From Bubalus kerabau (lineage: Eukaryota > Chordata > Mammalia > Artiodactyla > Bovidae): a stretch of 64,000 nt of DNA. Shown here piece by piece: positions 1 to 11,213 of the stretch. The notes beneath the pieces are model-generated. The model had not been told where the DNA came from and ran no database searches. It saw only the letters and a list, made by a program, of their open reading frames with translations. The stretch covers positions 29,339,501 to 29,403,500 of the forward strand of contig NC_073634.1 of NCBI RefSeq assembly GCF_029407905.1. Direction: 5' to 3'. Position 1 is the first letter of the stretch, and every line of letters starts with the position of its first letter. The translations under genes and the position numbers were made by a program.

Positions 1-260
1 GCATAAAAAGCATTAACAAAGAAATAAGACACATGGTCCTAGCCTCAGGGGTTGCAGTCTAGTTGAGAAGAGAATACAAAACACACCTAAAACAATTAGA
101 AATGAGCACACAACAGTTTATAATTAAGTATTAAATTGCAGGGCACAGAATCAGCACTACCATATAGGAGACAGAGCAAGATCCTTGTGGTTGGAACCGG
201 CTGAGCTGAGAGAGGCAGGGGAAGGGTTCCACAGTGAGCACACCAGCAGGACTGGAGAAA
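1..260 (-). repeat. Ancient L2 LINE fragment
   Basis: The text resembles the reverse complement of the L2 3' region: a 'cacatggtcctagcctcagg' type stretch, then 'gcagtctagttgagaagaga', then a block about a transcript-like 'gctgagctgagagaggcagg'. It is strongly diverged and runs off the left edge. The call is from remembered consensus, so moderate only. Confidence 0.45.
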
Positions 261-1865
261 AGTGTTCACGTGGCTAATTGGTAGGAAATTTGCTTAAAAA
301 ATAGTTCTTGTATTTTTGATTACTAGCTTCTGGTTGTTGGAGAGTTCTCTTGTAATGTTGGGAAATTATAAAAGCATACCGCTTTAATTGAACTTGTTCT
401 TCTCTATAATCTTATAGCATTTTCAACACACAATCTGCTTTCACTCACTTCAGCTTAATATAAGGAGATTAAATTTCCTGGGGCTAGTCAGTTCTTTGTC
501 CTACTTAGTGAAGTATTTTGCAACAAACATTAACAATTGTGTCTAAAACCTCACTTTTTTTATTGTATGTTGTCCTGTGTGATGGTGATTAATAGCAAAT
601 GAATCATAGTACAGTTGTCTAAATATGAACAAACATGTGCATATTCATATAGCAATTGAAATTCACAAAGCACTTTACCTTATAATATAATCACCCTACA
701 GTGAGTATATAGAACTAATACAAAGAAGTTATAATAAAAGAAAATTGTTATAGTCATTATATATAATCCACTAGGACACACGAAAATATATCCTGGAGAA
801 TGAAACAAAAATATATGTACATTCTTTAATGACTTATTATTACAAAATTATTATTAGAATTCCAGAACTGACCTTTGTAATGAATGAACAATGACCTTTA
901 TTTGGTGTTAAACTTGCCATAGATTGCATGAACCCTGTGTTAATAAAACTACCAAAATAGTTGTCCTAGTGGTTAGATGACTACTATGATACAGTCTGAA
1001 AATTATATTTACTTCATTGTTGATGATGAATCATGTTCCAAAATAATACAATGAAAACTTTGTTTTAAAAGATGGTTCATTTTTTCTCTCTCTATAGCTA
1101 TTTACAGTGTCAAATTTAACCTTATAGTGATGAACACAAAAGAATTCTGAATAGAGAATTTTCACAATCCTTCTGTCCTTTCTATATCTTTGTTTAAAAT
1201 GATTTTCTGACAAGGATAATTTTCATTTAATCTTTAAATATTTAAATATTTATTCTTTGTACTTCATAAATAATTAATTAGTATTTATTTTAATTATTTT
1301 TTAGAAAATTACAATTTTGTGAATTATGTATCTCTTGAATTTTATTTGGAATCAATACTTATAAAAATTTATTGATTCATTAGTAAGAGAACCAGCAAGA
1401 TGGTAAAACTCGTCTAAAATATATCTCTTTAATCTTAAAAGTAGTTCTATTAGAATTGGGTACATACATTTATGTGAGTAATTGGAAATTGTATTTTGTT
1501 ACTTTTTAAATGTCCTGTTTTAAAGAAATAGTATCTAAATAAAACTAAAAACATATTTACATTAAAATGTTAATTTATAATAGTAAAGATTTTGCCTTAA
1601 ATTGTTTTTAGAAGTACTTTTTAGAAACCATTTTACATAATAAACTCAAAATGGAGGTGCACAGATATTACCTCCAAAACATAACCCCAAAGCAAGCAAG
1701 GTAAAATGTAGTGTAAAACTCCAGTTTGGACTTTTATCTTTGCAATTGACTTGACAACAAAATGTTCAAAGAAAGAATCATACTCAAGAAGTTTACCAAT
1801 CTGGAAATACCCTATTAGACAAAAAAATAGGGAACTTAGGTGAAAGAAACCAGCGTTCAGTAAGC
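261..1865. other. AT-rich sequence, nothing recognised
   Basis: About 1.6 kb of AT-rich sequence. Short reading frames are present on both strands, but none has a recognisable domain, splice context or codon bias. No repeat family was recognised. It may contain very old LINE debris. Confidence 0.5.
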
Positions 1866-2000
1866 CACGATGCTATGCTAGGCATTCACATAATTATCTC
1901 GTAGTAATCCTTACTTTACAAGGCAGATATGATCTCTCTTTTATGCAGCAGAAAATGAACCTCATAGCAGCTAAATAACTTCCTCAAGGAGTCCTGGCTA
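1866..2000 (-). repeat. MIR SINE fragment
   Basis: Reverse-complement MIR layout: a 'tgctatgctaggcattcaca' block, an 'ataattatctcgtagtaatc' block, a 'tttacaaggcagatat' stretch, then 'gctaaataacttcctcaagg'. This is the normal MIR order read backwards, diverged as expected for a mammal-wide element. Confidence 0.55.
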
Positions 2001-2267
2001 GTGATTGCTTATCTTGTAAAGTCAGTGTTTTCTCTTCTCTATTCAGTGGATATTTTATCTGAAACCATATCAGCCAATATCAAGTTAAATGTCAAAAATC
2101 CCAGAAACTCAGAACAGCAACTTTTTCTTGAAAAGGTGAAACTAAAAAATGTCTTTCTTATAGAATTATTTGACATTATTAAAACTGTTTCTGCCTATCT
2201 CTTTTCAGAGTAAAAAAGAAAAAGGAGAACTCTTTTGGATCAAAGCATGTAAAGAAACTGATGGGGT

Positions 2268-2347
2268 CCACGTGGACAGAGGAGCCTGGCAGGTTACAGT
2301 CCATGGAGTCACAAAGAATCGGACACAACTTAGTGACTAAACCACCA
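2268..2347 (+). repeat. BovA SINE monomer, 5'-truncated
   Basis: Contains the BovA core 'ggacagaggagcctggcagg', then 'acagtccatggagtcacaaa', and ends with a variant of the usual 'ggacacaactgagtgacta'. The tRNA head and first half are missing. A 14-base A run at 2,447-2,460 lies further downstream and is separate. Confidence 0.75.
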
Positions 2348-2969
2348 CCAGGGCACACTACCCTCAAAATATGGAACATTTTTTCTCCCTCTACAAAATG
2401 TAACAACCAAATCTGATGTGTAAAACTTTACTAAATCCCATTTAGGAAAAAAAAAAAAAAGATATAAGACATATTCCTGGGATAGTTGGAGGAAAATTGA
2501 ATAAGAGCTGGATTTTGAATGATATTATTAAACTGATTATTAGTTTTGCTGGGTATGAAAATGTTATTATAATCATGTAGGAGAAATTTCCTTTTCTCAG
2601 GGATGCATACTGAAATATTTAAGAGTTAAGTGTTATGATACCTGCAACTTATTTTTAAATCATTCAGCAATAATATAAAATATTTATAGATAGATCATTG
2701 CAAGGTGATGAAATATGGTAAAATGATAAAAATTGTTGAATCTAGGTGGAGAGTATACAGATATTCATTATAATTTTCTCTAAATTTCTCTTCAGGTATG
2801 AATATGTACATAATGAAAAGGTTGGAGTGATAAAAATCTAGCCTGTAAATTTCTGCTTAACCTCACCTCAGTTTTTTTTTCTTTCTTTTTTTCATGGACA
2901 CCACAAATTACATAAATTAAACAGATGAACTTCAATCAACTGTCCTACAAATTCAAATCAGTTTGATTC

Positions 2970-3155
2970 AAAAAGTGTTTCATTCATTTGTTGAATGTCT
3001 ATCCAATTGAAAACATTCCATTTGTGAAATGCTGATTCAAAAGTGATGAAGAAGATAAGAATACAGTTTTTGAGATTAGGATTAGCACACGTTAGGAAAT
3101 TAGGATAATAAAATAATCAAGAGTGCTGGAGAGTTTAAGAGTAATGGAGAATCTC
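2970..3155 (-). repeat. Ancient L2 fragment interrupted by Bov-A2
   Basis: The 'cattcatttgttgaatgtct' opening is the reverse complement of the L2 3' tail, followed by weakly matching sequence up to the Bov-A2 insertion that begins at 3,157. It is strongly diverged. Confidence 0.4.
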
Positions 3156-3156
3156 A

Positions 3157-3414
3157 GCTGCTGCTGCTAAGTCGCTTCAGTCGTGTCCGACTCTGAGACC
3201 CCATAGATAGCAGCCCACCAGGCCCCGCCGTCCCTGGGATTCTCCAGGCAAGAACACTGGAGTGGGTTGCCATTTCCTTCTCCAACGCATGAAAGTGAAA
3301 AGTGAAAGTGAAGTCGCTCAGTCTTGTCCGACTCTTAGTGACCCCATGGACTGCAGCCTACCAGGCTCCTCCGTCCATGGGATTTTCCAGGCAAGAGTAC
3401 TGGAGTGGGGTGCC
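3157..3414 (-). repeat. Bov-A2 SINE (two BovA monomers)
   Basis: Reads on + as the reverse complement of Bov-A2: 'gctgctgctgctaagtcgct', then the second monomer, the 'gaaagtgaaaagtgaaagtg' linker, then the first monomer ending at 'tggagtggggtgcc'. The last bases of the usual end ('attgccttctcc') are lost. It forms an inverted pair with the Bov-A2 at 3,779. Confidence 0.93.
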
Positions 3415-3778
3415 GTGGGATCTTCACCCTAATTCTTTAGAAATGTGGAAGATTTGAATACAAAGAATTAAAAGATTACAGTTGAATGAATCAAAATGAG
3501 CAAAAACATAGAAGTGAAGAAGAGTTTACATGTCTTATGAATCAAAGATATAAAATTGCTATTCTAAACTTCAGATCACTTGAAGATAACTGGTATTTCT
3601 TCACTGAGTTGACATAGTTCCAGACTGAAAGTAAGAAACATGGCCAATTCAGCCATATTATAAGCATATGCATCATTTCCTTTAGGTTTTTTGAAATATT
3701 GAAAATAGCCATGTTAACTGAAATTTCAGCAATGGAAACCTAATTGAAATTAAAAGCTTACTTATTTGGGGTTTGTTA

Positions 3779-4054
3779 GGAGAAGGCAATGGCACCCCAC
3801 TCCAGTACTCTTGCCTGGAAAATCCCATGGACGGAGGAGCCTGGTGGGCTAAAGTCCATGGGGTCGCTAAGAGTCGGACATGGCTGAGCGACTTCACTTT
3901 CACTTTTCACTTTCATGTGTTGGAGAAGGAAATGGCAACCCACTCCAGTGTTCTTGCCTGGAGAATCCCAGGGACGGGGGAGCCTGGTGGGCTACCGTCT
4001 ATGGGGTCGCACAGAGTCGGACACGACTGAAGCAACTTAGCAGCAGCAGCAGCA
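3779..4054 (+). repeat. Bov-A2 SINE
   Basis: Full two-monomer layout in sense orientation: 'ggagaaggcaatggcacccc', first monomer, 'ttcactttcacttttcactt' linker, second monomer starting 'ggagaaggaaatggcaaccc', and a (GCA)n end. It lies 364 bp from an oppositely oriented Bov-A2. Short reading frames here are the SINE-derived peptides seen at every copy. Confidence 0.95.
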
Positions 4055-4915
4055 GGACTGCAGCCTAGGTAACACAGATTCAAAAAAAAAAAACACTTGA
4101 ACTGTGTTTCACCAGCTACAAAGTGGGGGAGGCTTATAAAGGTGGAAAGAGCAACGGTACATTAGTTACATGAGTTGTTTATCAAGAATTATAATTGGAG
4201 CTGGCAAGAAGTAAAGGTGCTTGTTAAGTAAGGATTGGTCAGGGTCCAAAATGGCTGCAGTGTTATAAGGGGAGACTTTGAGACCCATGAGGTTGCAGTT
4301 GGCAAGTGCTGTTCAGAATATGGCTTGTGGTGTCCTTGGGACTGTTACAGTTCAAAGAAAGGTCAAGTCCTCAGTGGTGCAGAGATGTATCCTCAATGGC
4401 AGCCCAGTGCATTTTTGTGTGCCTGAACTGTGAGGTCTTAGGTTCCTCTAATTACTTTGTGCATCCATTGGAGGTGCTAGCTAGTAATTTAAGGCCCGGT
4501 AACTTTCACTGCCAGTAGCTGTTAGGCTCTTTAGGTGTAATGAAATGATTGTCTGGAGTAAAATGGTAGGCGATAACTAGTGGCAGCTAGTAAAATAGAC
4601 CCCATGTGAAAGCTCATCTGAGTTCCCCACACACCACACACAAGGGGCTCCAAGATACGAGGGAGATGAACAGTTAATCTTTCTGCACATTGTATCAAGA
4701 AGTCATATTCAAAAGTATAGCCCCTGGTTCTTATAAGCATTATCTCAGCCAATTCTAAGAACATTCATTTTCACATAAAACTAAGGCCTGCTTGAAACCT
4801 ACCAAGTTATGGAGGGTTATGAGTTTCTGATATTCATAAACGAAAATTAGTGATTTGTTAGAATTTAGTGAGGACTAATGCAGTGTTCTAGGAAGATAGG
4901 ATGCATGCAAAGCTA
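4055..4915. other. Unrecognised sequence, no gene
   Basis: About 860 bp with moderate GC and several 60-80 codon frames on both strands. None shows a family signature. Nothing resembling a splice-flanked exon or a known repeat was recognised. Confidence 0.4.
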
Positions 4916-5558
4916 TCAATTCAGTTCAGTTTAGTCTCTCAGTTGTGTCCAACTCTCTGTGACCCCATGGACTGCAGCACGCCAGGCCTCCCTGTCCATC
5001 ACCAACTTCTGGAGCCTACTCAAACTCATGTCCATCGCGATGGTGATGCCATCCAACCATTTCATCCTCTGTTGTCTCCTTCTCCTCCTGCCTTCAATCT
5101 TTCCCAGCATCAGGGTTTTTTTCAATGAGTCAGTTCTTTGCATCAGGTGGCCAAAGTATTGCAGTTTCGGCTTCAGCATCAGTCCTTCCAATGAATATTC
5201 AGGACTGATTTCCTTTAGGATGAACTGGTTGGATCTCCTTGCAGTCCAAGGGACTCTCAAGAGTCTTCTCCAATGCCACAGTTCAAAAGCATCAGTTCTT
5301 CGGCATTCAGCTTTCTTTATAGTCCAACTCTCACATCCATACATGACTACTGGAAAAACCATAGCTTTGACTAGATGGACCTTTGTTGGTAAAGTAATGT
5401 TTCTGTGTTTTAATATGCTGTCTAGGTTGGTCATAGCTTTTCTTCCAAGGAACAAGCGTCTTTTAATTTCATGGCTGCAGTCACTATCTGCAGTGATTTT
5501 GGAGCCACAAAATATAAAGTCTGTCACTGTTTCCTTTGTTTCCCCATCTATTTGCTAT
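4916..5558 (-). repeat. BovB LINE, 3' part with reverse transcriptase C-terminus
   Basis: The + strand shows the reversed BovB 3' tail ('tcaattcagttcagt'), then the reversed end of the RT reading frame. On the - strand about 198 codons stay open and include 'GSKITADSDCSHEIKRRL', 'LPTKVHLVKAMVFPVVMYGC', 'RVPWTARRSNQ' and 'KLQYFGHLMQR', all typical of the BovB RT C-terminal region. The 5' end is truncated, with no catalytic RT core, so it is non-autonomous. It is not a host gene. Confidence 0.93.
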
Positions 5559-5559
5559 A

Positions 5560-6126
5560 GCATTTGTCTATATATGGTTGGCAGAAATTCCCATGATTTT
5601 CAGAAAGGATGCTCTTGTTATCAGTACTTCATCAGTACTGTTTTATGTTGCTTATGGTTTTTAAAAGTTGCTATTCTTCCATTCCACATTTGGTTTAGCT
5701 TCATCAGGGGTTTTGATTAACTGACAACATGCAGTCGTGTATGTTTGCCTCAATAGTGTTTTAGCCTGGAATTTTACAGTATTAGACTTCAGGATATGTA
5801 CACATTGTTCAAATAAGTCAAACTAGAATTACAAAAGCAGGTGTATACCTGGTGTTCCCCACTTTTCCCATAGAGTGGCACTGCACTCGTATCCCCAACT
5901 CTGTTTCCACTGGGAAATGAGAATGAGTATATAGGAAAGCAAATATAGGGTGTAGTTTGTTCTAGAGTTTTCTCTACTGCCTAAAGCTGTCATTGGCAAA
6001 AACTGTTTGAGATCAACAATTCTATTCCTATTACCTGCTCTTAAGTGCTGGAGCTTTCTCTTTTTTGGAACAAAACAGCAGTCTAAACCATACAGGGTAA
6101 ATTTGACAAATACTGTGATCTTTTAA
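5560..6126. other. Unrecognised sequence
   Basis: About 570 bp between the BovB piece and the next SINE. No gene, RNA gene or repeat family recognised. Confidence 0.4.
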
Positions 6127-6436
6127 GCAGCTTCCCTGATAGCCAGTTGGTAAAGAATCTGCCTGCAACACAGGAGACCCAGGTTCGATTCCTGGGTCGG
6201 TAAGATCCCCTGGAAAAAGGATAGGCTATCTACTCCAGTATTCTTGGGCTTCCCTTGTGGCTCAGTTGATAAAGAATCCTCCTGTAATGCAAGTAGACCT
6301 GGGTTTGATCCCTGGGTTGAGAAGATCCCCTGGAGAAGGGAAAGGCTACCCACTCCAGTATTCTGGCCTGGAGAATTCCATGGACTATCTAGTCCATGGG
6401 TTGCAAAGAGTCAGACACAACTGAGAGACTTTCACT
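6127..6436 (+). repeat. Bov-tA SINE with a duplicated tRNA head
   Basis: Two consecutive tRNA-Glu-like heads, each with 'ggtaaagaatctgcctg' or a variant and a B-box-like 'ggttcgattcctggg' or 'ggtttgatccctggg', each followed by 'aagatcccctgg'. The second is joined to a BovA body that ends 'cagacacaactgagagac'. This is the dimeric-head Bov-tA layout. Confidence 0.85.
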
Positions 6437-7178
6437 TATGATCTTTTAAAATATCTGTCTGTTTACACTTCTTCACTAGAGCATAAAATTGCTAATCTGA
6501 GAAGCAAGCCACTGATGGCATTCAGACAAACAGAATTTTTCTAAAAAGATTGTCTTAATGTTCAACCATTAAAAAAAAAATCAACTCAATAAAGTAATGT
6601 AAGAATTATTTGCTGTAATAGTAGTTAGAAGTGACAGTATAATCTACTTAGATACAAATGATGGTTTAATTTTTCTGAGTAACAACTGTTTCAAAGTATT
6701 AAATTGCAGTTTTATTTCTGCACATATGTTACATGAATATATAAAATGTATATGAATATTAGCTTATAATAGATAAAATGGTCAAATATGTTTTTTTTTT
6801 CTTTTACTTTTTTAGGTGTATTTTAAGACAACTAAACTACAAAAAATTCTTTGCCCTGGAAAAGGTTAGGCCACAGAAATTCAGCATGAGTGATTGCTCA
6901 CTCTTCTGTGTAATCTGAGTTTATAAGTATTTATCGAGTTGTGAGCTTGGACCTTAAAAGATGTTGTTGGTAGACTGATTGGTCTAAAGCTGGCAAAGGT
7001 GTGTTTGGCCCATGAAATTTTTTAAAACATAATTTAATCAATTTTTAATATTGAAAAGCAGGGAAATTTACATAAAAATCCAGATGTGAGGTTTCTCTTG
7101 GAAAAAGAAGAAAGAGAAATGCTTCAGCCACTGGGCTTTTATTCAGTACTCAGCCAGAGTGGTGAATTGGCTGGCCCT
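6437..7178. other. AT-rich sequence, nothing recognised
   Basis: About 740 bp with no supported gene or repeat call. Confidence 0.4.
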
Positions 7179-7247
7179 TTAGCTGAGTATCTGTTATTCC
7201 CTGACACTAATACTGAGGACCAGCTGCCATTTAATATCCTCCTAGTG
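7179..7247 (+). repeat. Left copy of a 69-bp direct duplication
   Basis: Begins TTAGCTGAGTATCTG and ends CTAGTG. A closely related copy lies at 7,466-7,533 and the two flank a Bov-tA SINE. By eye about 85 % of positions agree, with one 1-base gap. It is far too long for a normal retroposon target-site duplication. Confidence 0.85.
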
Positions 7248-7449
7248 TTGCTCAGTTGTGACCAACTCTTTGCAACCCCATGGACAAGTAGCCTGGCTGG
7301 CTCCTCTGTCCATGGAATTCTCCAGGCAACAATACTGGAGTGGGTTGCCATTCCCTTCTCCAGAGGATCTTCCCAACCCAGGGATCGAACCCAGGTGTCT
7401 CCTGCATTGCAGGCAGATTCTTTACCATCTGAGCCACCAGGGAAACATA
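7248..7449 (-). repeat. Bov-tA SINE
   Basis: Reverse orientation: BovA body first ('gttgctcagttgtgacca', 'ctgtccatggaattctcc', 'actggagtgggttgccat'), then the reversed tRNA-like head ('gggatcgaacccaggtgt' to 'ctgagccaccagggaa'). It sits exactly between the two copies of the 69-bp duplication. Confidence 0.93.
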
Positions 7450-7465
7450 ACTTAAATAACTTAAC

Positions 7466-7533
7466 TTAGCTGAGTACCTGTTATTCCTAACACTGATACT
7501 GAGAACCAACTTCCATTTAATAGCATGCTAGTG
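7466..7533 (+). repeat. Right copy of the 69-bp direct duplication
   Basis: Begins TTAGCTGAGTACCTG and ends CTAGTG. It is separated from the SINE by about 16 bp of AT-rich sequence. The divergence between copies implies that the duplication is not recent. Confidence 0.85.
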
Positions 7534-8302
7534 CTGTATGTTTTTTTATACTCACCTGCTTCACTCATTTACTTCCTGGCCTCTGTAGAGATTTGAGTGT
7601 AGGATATTTGAGTTAACTTACAGAGGCCTTGGGATATTTATGGAATTTCTCCTACTGTGTTACTCTGTAGGCTCAGTCCCATAAAAGTGGGAGGGGGTTC
7701 CAATTTCAGCATGCTGCCCATATATTTTTAAGAAAAATACAAATTAGTTGATTTCTATTCAGGTATGATTTCATTTGTTAATGATATCATGTTCTTTTAA
7801 AAATGCACTGCCTTAACATTTCCAATTATGTTCTGTAAAATTCCAGAAAATGGTGACTGGAAAACAAATGCCTGTCTAGTCAATTAAGTTAGAGAAACAC
7901 TGAACAGTGGTGTCCCTTCTTGATTCATAATGCATGGAAATTTACAGAAGGCTCTGAGAAGTCCTGGAGCAACTTCAATGAATGCTTAATCAAATAAACG
8001 TATTTGGCAGAGGAAGATTTCTCTGAAAAAGTATTCCTTAAAAAATCTTCACTTGGAAAATGTCTCATCCATCCATCCAATCCCCTGTTCACTTACTCAA
8101 CAAATAGATATTGAGTACCCATTAGACTAGAGTCTGTGAATAGGACAGAGATGGCCATGACCAGTACTTTTACTTTATATGAGCCCCTCGTTTCTCATGA
8201 AGGCTATCTCAGGCATTAACCACACTAATTTTTGTTTGCCACCAACAGTAACTTTGTCAATAGAGAGAAATAAAAAGTTGTAAAGAAATATTGACAAATC
8301 TG
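7534..8302. other. Unrecognised sequence with a possible L2 scrap
   Basis: Mostly unassigned. Around 8,085-8,180 the wording 'acttactcaacaaatagata', then 'ttgagtacccattagac', resembles a reversed L2 3' end, at low confidence. Confidence 0.35.
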
Positions 8303-8566
8303 GCTGCTGCTGCTGCTAAGTCGCTTCAGTCGTGTCCGACTCTGTGCGACACCATAGACGGCAGTCCACCAGGCTCCCACGTCCCTGGGATTCTCCAGGC
8401 AAGAACACTGGAGTGGGTTGCCATTTCCTTCTCCAGTGCATGAAAGTGAAAAGTGAAAGTGAAGTCACTCAGTCGTGTCCGACTCCTAGCGACCCCATGG
8501 ACTGCAAGCCTACCAGACTCCTCCATCCATGGGATTTTCCAGGCAAGAGTACTGGAGTGGGGTGCC
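8303..8566 (-). repeat. Bov-A2 SINE
   Basis: Reverse-complement two-monomer layout from '(GCT)n aagtcgcttcagtcg' through the 'gaaaagtgaaagtgaag' linker to 'tggagtggggtgcc'. The terminal bases of the first monomer are missing. No convincing target-site duplication was seen. Confidence 0.93.
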
Positions 8567-8929
8567 AGATATGGGGTATTATAAACAAGACTGAATGGGG
8601 AAATTGCAATGCCTTGACTGATGAAAAAATGTGAGCAAGCTTTGGGAGAAAGGAAACTTATTTGAGGCATATGTATCAATTAGGATGCTTGGGGCTATGA
8701 ATAGAAGAAAATTCAACCAAAGAGACACATTTAATAAGGAAAATTATCTTCCTTATTGAGAAATTCAAGGGTAGAGTAATTCCAAGCTTGCTTAATTCAG
8801 TAGCTTGAAATCAATGATTAAGCTTCTTTCCACATTTTCTCTCTTTCATGCACAGTGGGCAGGTCTTTCTCCTCAAGCTTGCCTCTCCATGGGCATAAGA
8901 CAGCTGCCACAGCTCCAAGCATCACATCC

Positions 8930-9165
8930 TTACATAATAATAATCATAGCTAAAATTTAATTTGTACTTTTGATAGGCCAGATACTGTTCTAAGCACTTT
9001 ACATATATTAATTCCTTTGTTCCTTACAACAACCCCATGAGTTGGTTCTATCATCCTATTCCACAGATAAGAACATGAAGGTACAATAAAGTTACGTAAC
9101 TTGTTCAGAGTCACCTAGCTAGTGAGTGACATCACTAAGATACAACTGTAGGAAGACTGGCTCCA
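8930..9165 (-). repeat. MIR SINE
   Basis: Reversed MIR in order: 'gccagatactgttctaagca', 'ctttacatatattaattcct', 'cttacaacaaccccatgagt', 'attccacagataagaacatg', 'gtaacttgttcagagtcacc', 'tagctagtgagtgac'. This is one of the better-preserved MIR copies in the window. Confidence 0.75.
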
Positions 9166-9230
9166 ACAAATGAAGAGGGTACTTTTTCCTGTTCCCTTAT
9201 AACAGCAAGGAAAAGTCTTTAGAACCTTTT

Positions 9231-9507
9231 GCTACTGCTACTGCTGCTAAGTCACTTCAGTTGTGTCCGACTCTGTGCGACCCCATAGACCGCAGCCCAC
9301 CAGACTCCCCCGTCCCTGGGATTCTCCAGGCAAGAACACTGGAGTGGGTTGCCATTTCCTTCTCCAATGCGTGAAAGTGAAAAGTGAAAGTGAAGTCGCT
9401 CAGTCATGTCTGACTCTAGCAACCCCAAGGACTGCAGCCTACCAGGCTCCTCCGTCCATGGGATTTTCTAGGCAAAAGTACTGGAGTGAGGTGCCATTGC
9501 CTTCTCC
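9231..9507 (-). repeat. Bov-A2 SINE
   Basis: Complete reversed Bov-A2, from a degenerate (GCT)n start through both monomers to the reversed 5' end 'gccattgccttctcc'. It carries a few copy-specific changes, for example 'ggaatttcta'-type drift in the first monomer. Confidence 0.93.
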
Positions 9508-10053
9508 GAACCAATCACCCTAAGGGGAATGAAATTATCAAGGATAGTTTAGAATAACCAAGATTAATCATACACCAACTAAATGTGGTTTATTAAAGGA
9601 TGGGGCTGGTGTTTCACACTTGGAGCTCAGATTCACTGAGGCAGTAGTTGGAGTCATGAGAGCATGAAACAAATTTCCAAGGAAGACGGTATAAAGACCA
9701 GAGGGCTAAAAACCAAACCTTAAAAAAGCTGAGGGGAAGGATGGTTGAAGCAATATAGTCCAAATGTTAAGAATTGTATAAGCTATGTGGTAGGTACATG
9801 GGGTTCATTATTTAATATCAGTCTATTTTCATGTGTGACTGAAAATTGCCCTAATAAAAATTTTTTGAAAAACAACAAAAACCAACCATGGAGACTTTGG
9901 AAACTCTCTCTCACTATGAAGGCACTTCCTATAGTTGCTTTTCCAACCCTTCTGCAGCCTTGTACTTTCCTTATCCCTTGTCTAGGGTTTGAACCCACTC
10001 TTGTGCTTTGAGACAATTTCAGGTCCCAGGTTGGGAGAATATAAGAAGCCCTA
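9508..10053. other. Unrecognised sequence
   Basis: About 550 bp, no gene or repeat family recognised. It contains AT-rich low-complexity text near 9,855-9,890. Confidence 0.4.
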
Positions 10054-10520
10054 GGACTTCCCAGGTGGTCCACGGTTAAGAATCTGCCTCCCAATGCAGG
10101 GGAAATGGGTTTGATCCCTGGTCCAGGAGGATTCCACATGCCATGGGGCAACTCAACCCTTGAGCCATAACTACTGAGCCCACGTACAGCAACAACTGAG
10201 CACCTAGAGCCCATGCTCCAGAGAACAGCCCCCACTTGCCACAACTAGAGGGGCCTCCTGGGCAGCGCTAGTGGTAAAGAGCCCGCCTGCTAATGCAGGA
10301 GATGGAAGGGACGCCCGGTTCAATCCCTGGGTCCGCAAGATCCCCTACAGGAGGAAATGGCAAATCCACTCCAGTATTCTTGTCTGGAGAATCGCCATGG
10401 ACAGAGGAGCCTGGTAGGGTACAGTCCATAGGGTCGTAAAGAGTCAGACCCAACTGAAGTGACTTAGCACGCACATATGCAGCAATGAAGACCCAGGGTG
10501 GCCAAAAATAAATAAATAAA
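10054..10520 (+). repeat. CHR-type cetartiodactyl SINE, split by a Bov-tA
   Basis: The outer element starts 'ggacttcccaggtggtccac', continues 'gttaagaatctgcctcc' and 'ccacatgccatggggcaact', then a series of 'gagccc...caac' units, and after the interruption resumes with 'gcaatgaagacccaggg' and an (AAATA)n tail. This is the order of the CHR-2 class. The gap (about 10,250-10,478) is filled by a younger Bov-tA. Confidence 0.85.
10250..10478 (+). repeat. Bov-tA SINE nested in CHR SINE
   Basis: tRNA-like head with 'gtggtaaagagcccgcctgc' and 'ggttcaatccctggg', then the BovA body to 'cccaactgaagtgactta'. Being inside the CHR element, it is the later insertion. Confidence 0.88.
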
Positions 10521-11044
10521 ACTAAAAACTACAAAATAATAAAAAAAGAAGCTCTAGTTCGGTCTTTCACTGGTTCAGTTTCTAGTCATTTCTGCCACTG
10601 ATCTCCTCTGGCTAGTCTCTGACTTCCTTTCCTATCACCATTACCACTTGTCTTAGAACCTAAATTTCTCAACCTTGATCCTCAATTTTTCTATGGCCTG
10701 GTCCTGATAAGATACCTGCCTGTAGACAAGTCATCTAACTGCTGAGGCCTGTTATTTTCCAGAAACATAAGGCTTTTCTTAAAGGACAGTAATTGTGGGC
10801 CTTTTTATGAAACCTTTTAAACTAATAGCATTCAAGTCTGGCATGTCCCTTTCACCATGAATATGTCATCTGAGAGTTTTCTTACAACTACATCCCCGTG
10901 TGCTTATTGATAATATAACCTGTGACTTGACTCCTGTGCTCATCTCCTTCATATTTGCTTGATTATGAAATTCTGCTTAGATTCTCAAGATCAGTATTCA
11001 TACCCAGCTTTTTTTTTTTTTAAATGCAGTTCCTGATGTTTTTA
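10521..11044. other. Unrecognised sequence, possible ancient LINE
   Basis: About 520 bp. The text near 10,580-10,700 has the flavour of L2 coding sequence, but the match is too weak to call. A T run lies at 11,010-11,021. Confidence 0.3.
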
Positions 11045-11210
11045 GGGCTTCCTTTGTGGCTCAGCTGGTAAAGAATCTGCCTGCAATGCAGGAGACCTGG
11101 GTTTGATCCCTGGGCTGGGAATATCCCCTAGAGAAGGGAACTGCTATCCACTCCAGTATTCTGGCCTGGAGAATTCCTTGGGGTCGCAAAGAGCAACTTT
11201 CACTTTCACA
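11045..11210 (+). repeat. Bov-tA SINE with internal deletion
   Basis: Good tRNA head ('ggtaaagaatctgcctgca', 'ggtttgatccctgggctg') and half of the BovA body. A jump from 'ggagaattcc' to 'ttggggtcgcaaagag' then removes about 35 bp of the usual body. It ends 'caactttcactttcaca'. Confidence 0.88.
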
Positions 11211-11213
11211 TGC

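Noticed and set aside
4931..5527. 198-codon open frame on the - strand as a host gene
   Set aside because: The protein is the C-terminal part of BovB reverse transcriptase; the same text recurs at every other BovB copy in the window.
6127..6436. tRNA genes from tRNA-Glu-like A and B boxes
   Set aside because: These are heads of Bov-tA SINEs joined to BovA bodies; the cloverleaf is degenerate and the same head recurs at a dozen positions.
8303..9507. Regularly repeated blocks as a CRISPR or satellite array
   Set aside because: The similar blocks are independent Bov-A2 copies hundreds of bases apart, with no spacers of constant length; the organism is a mammal.
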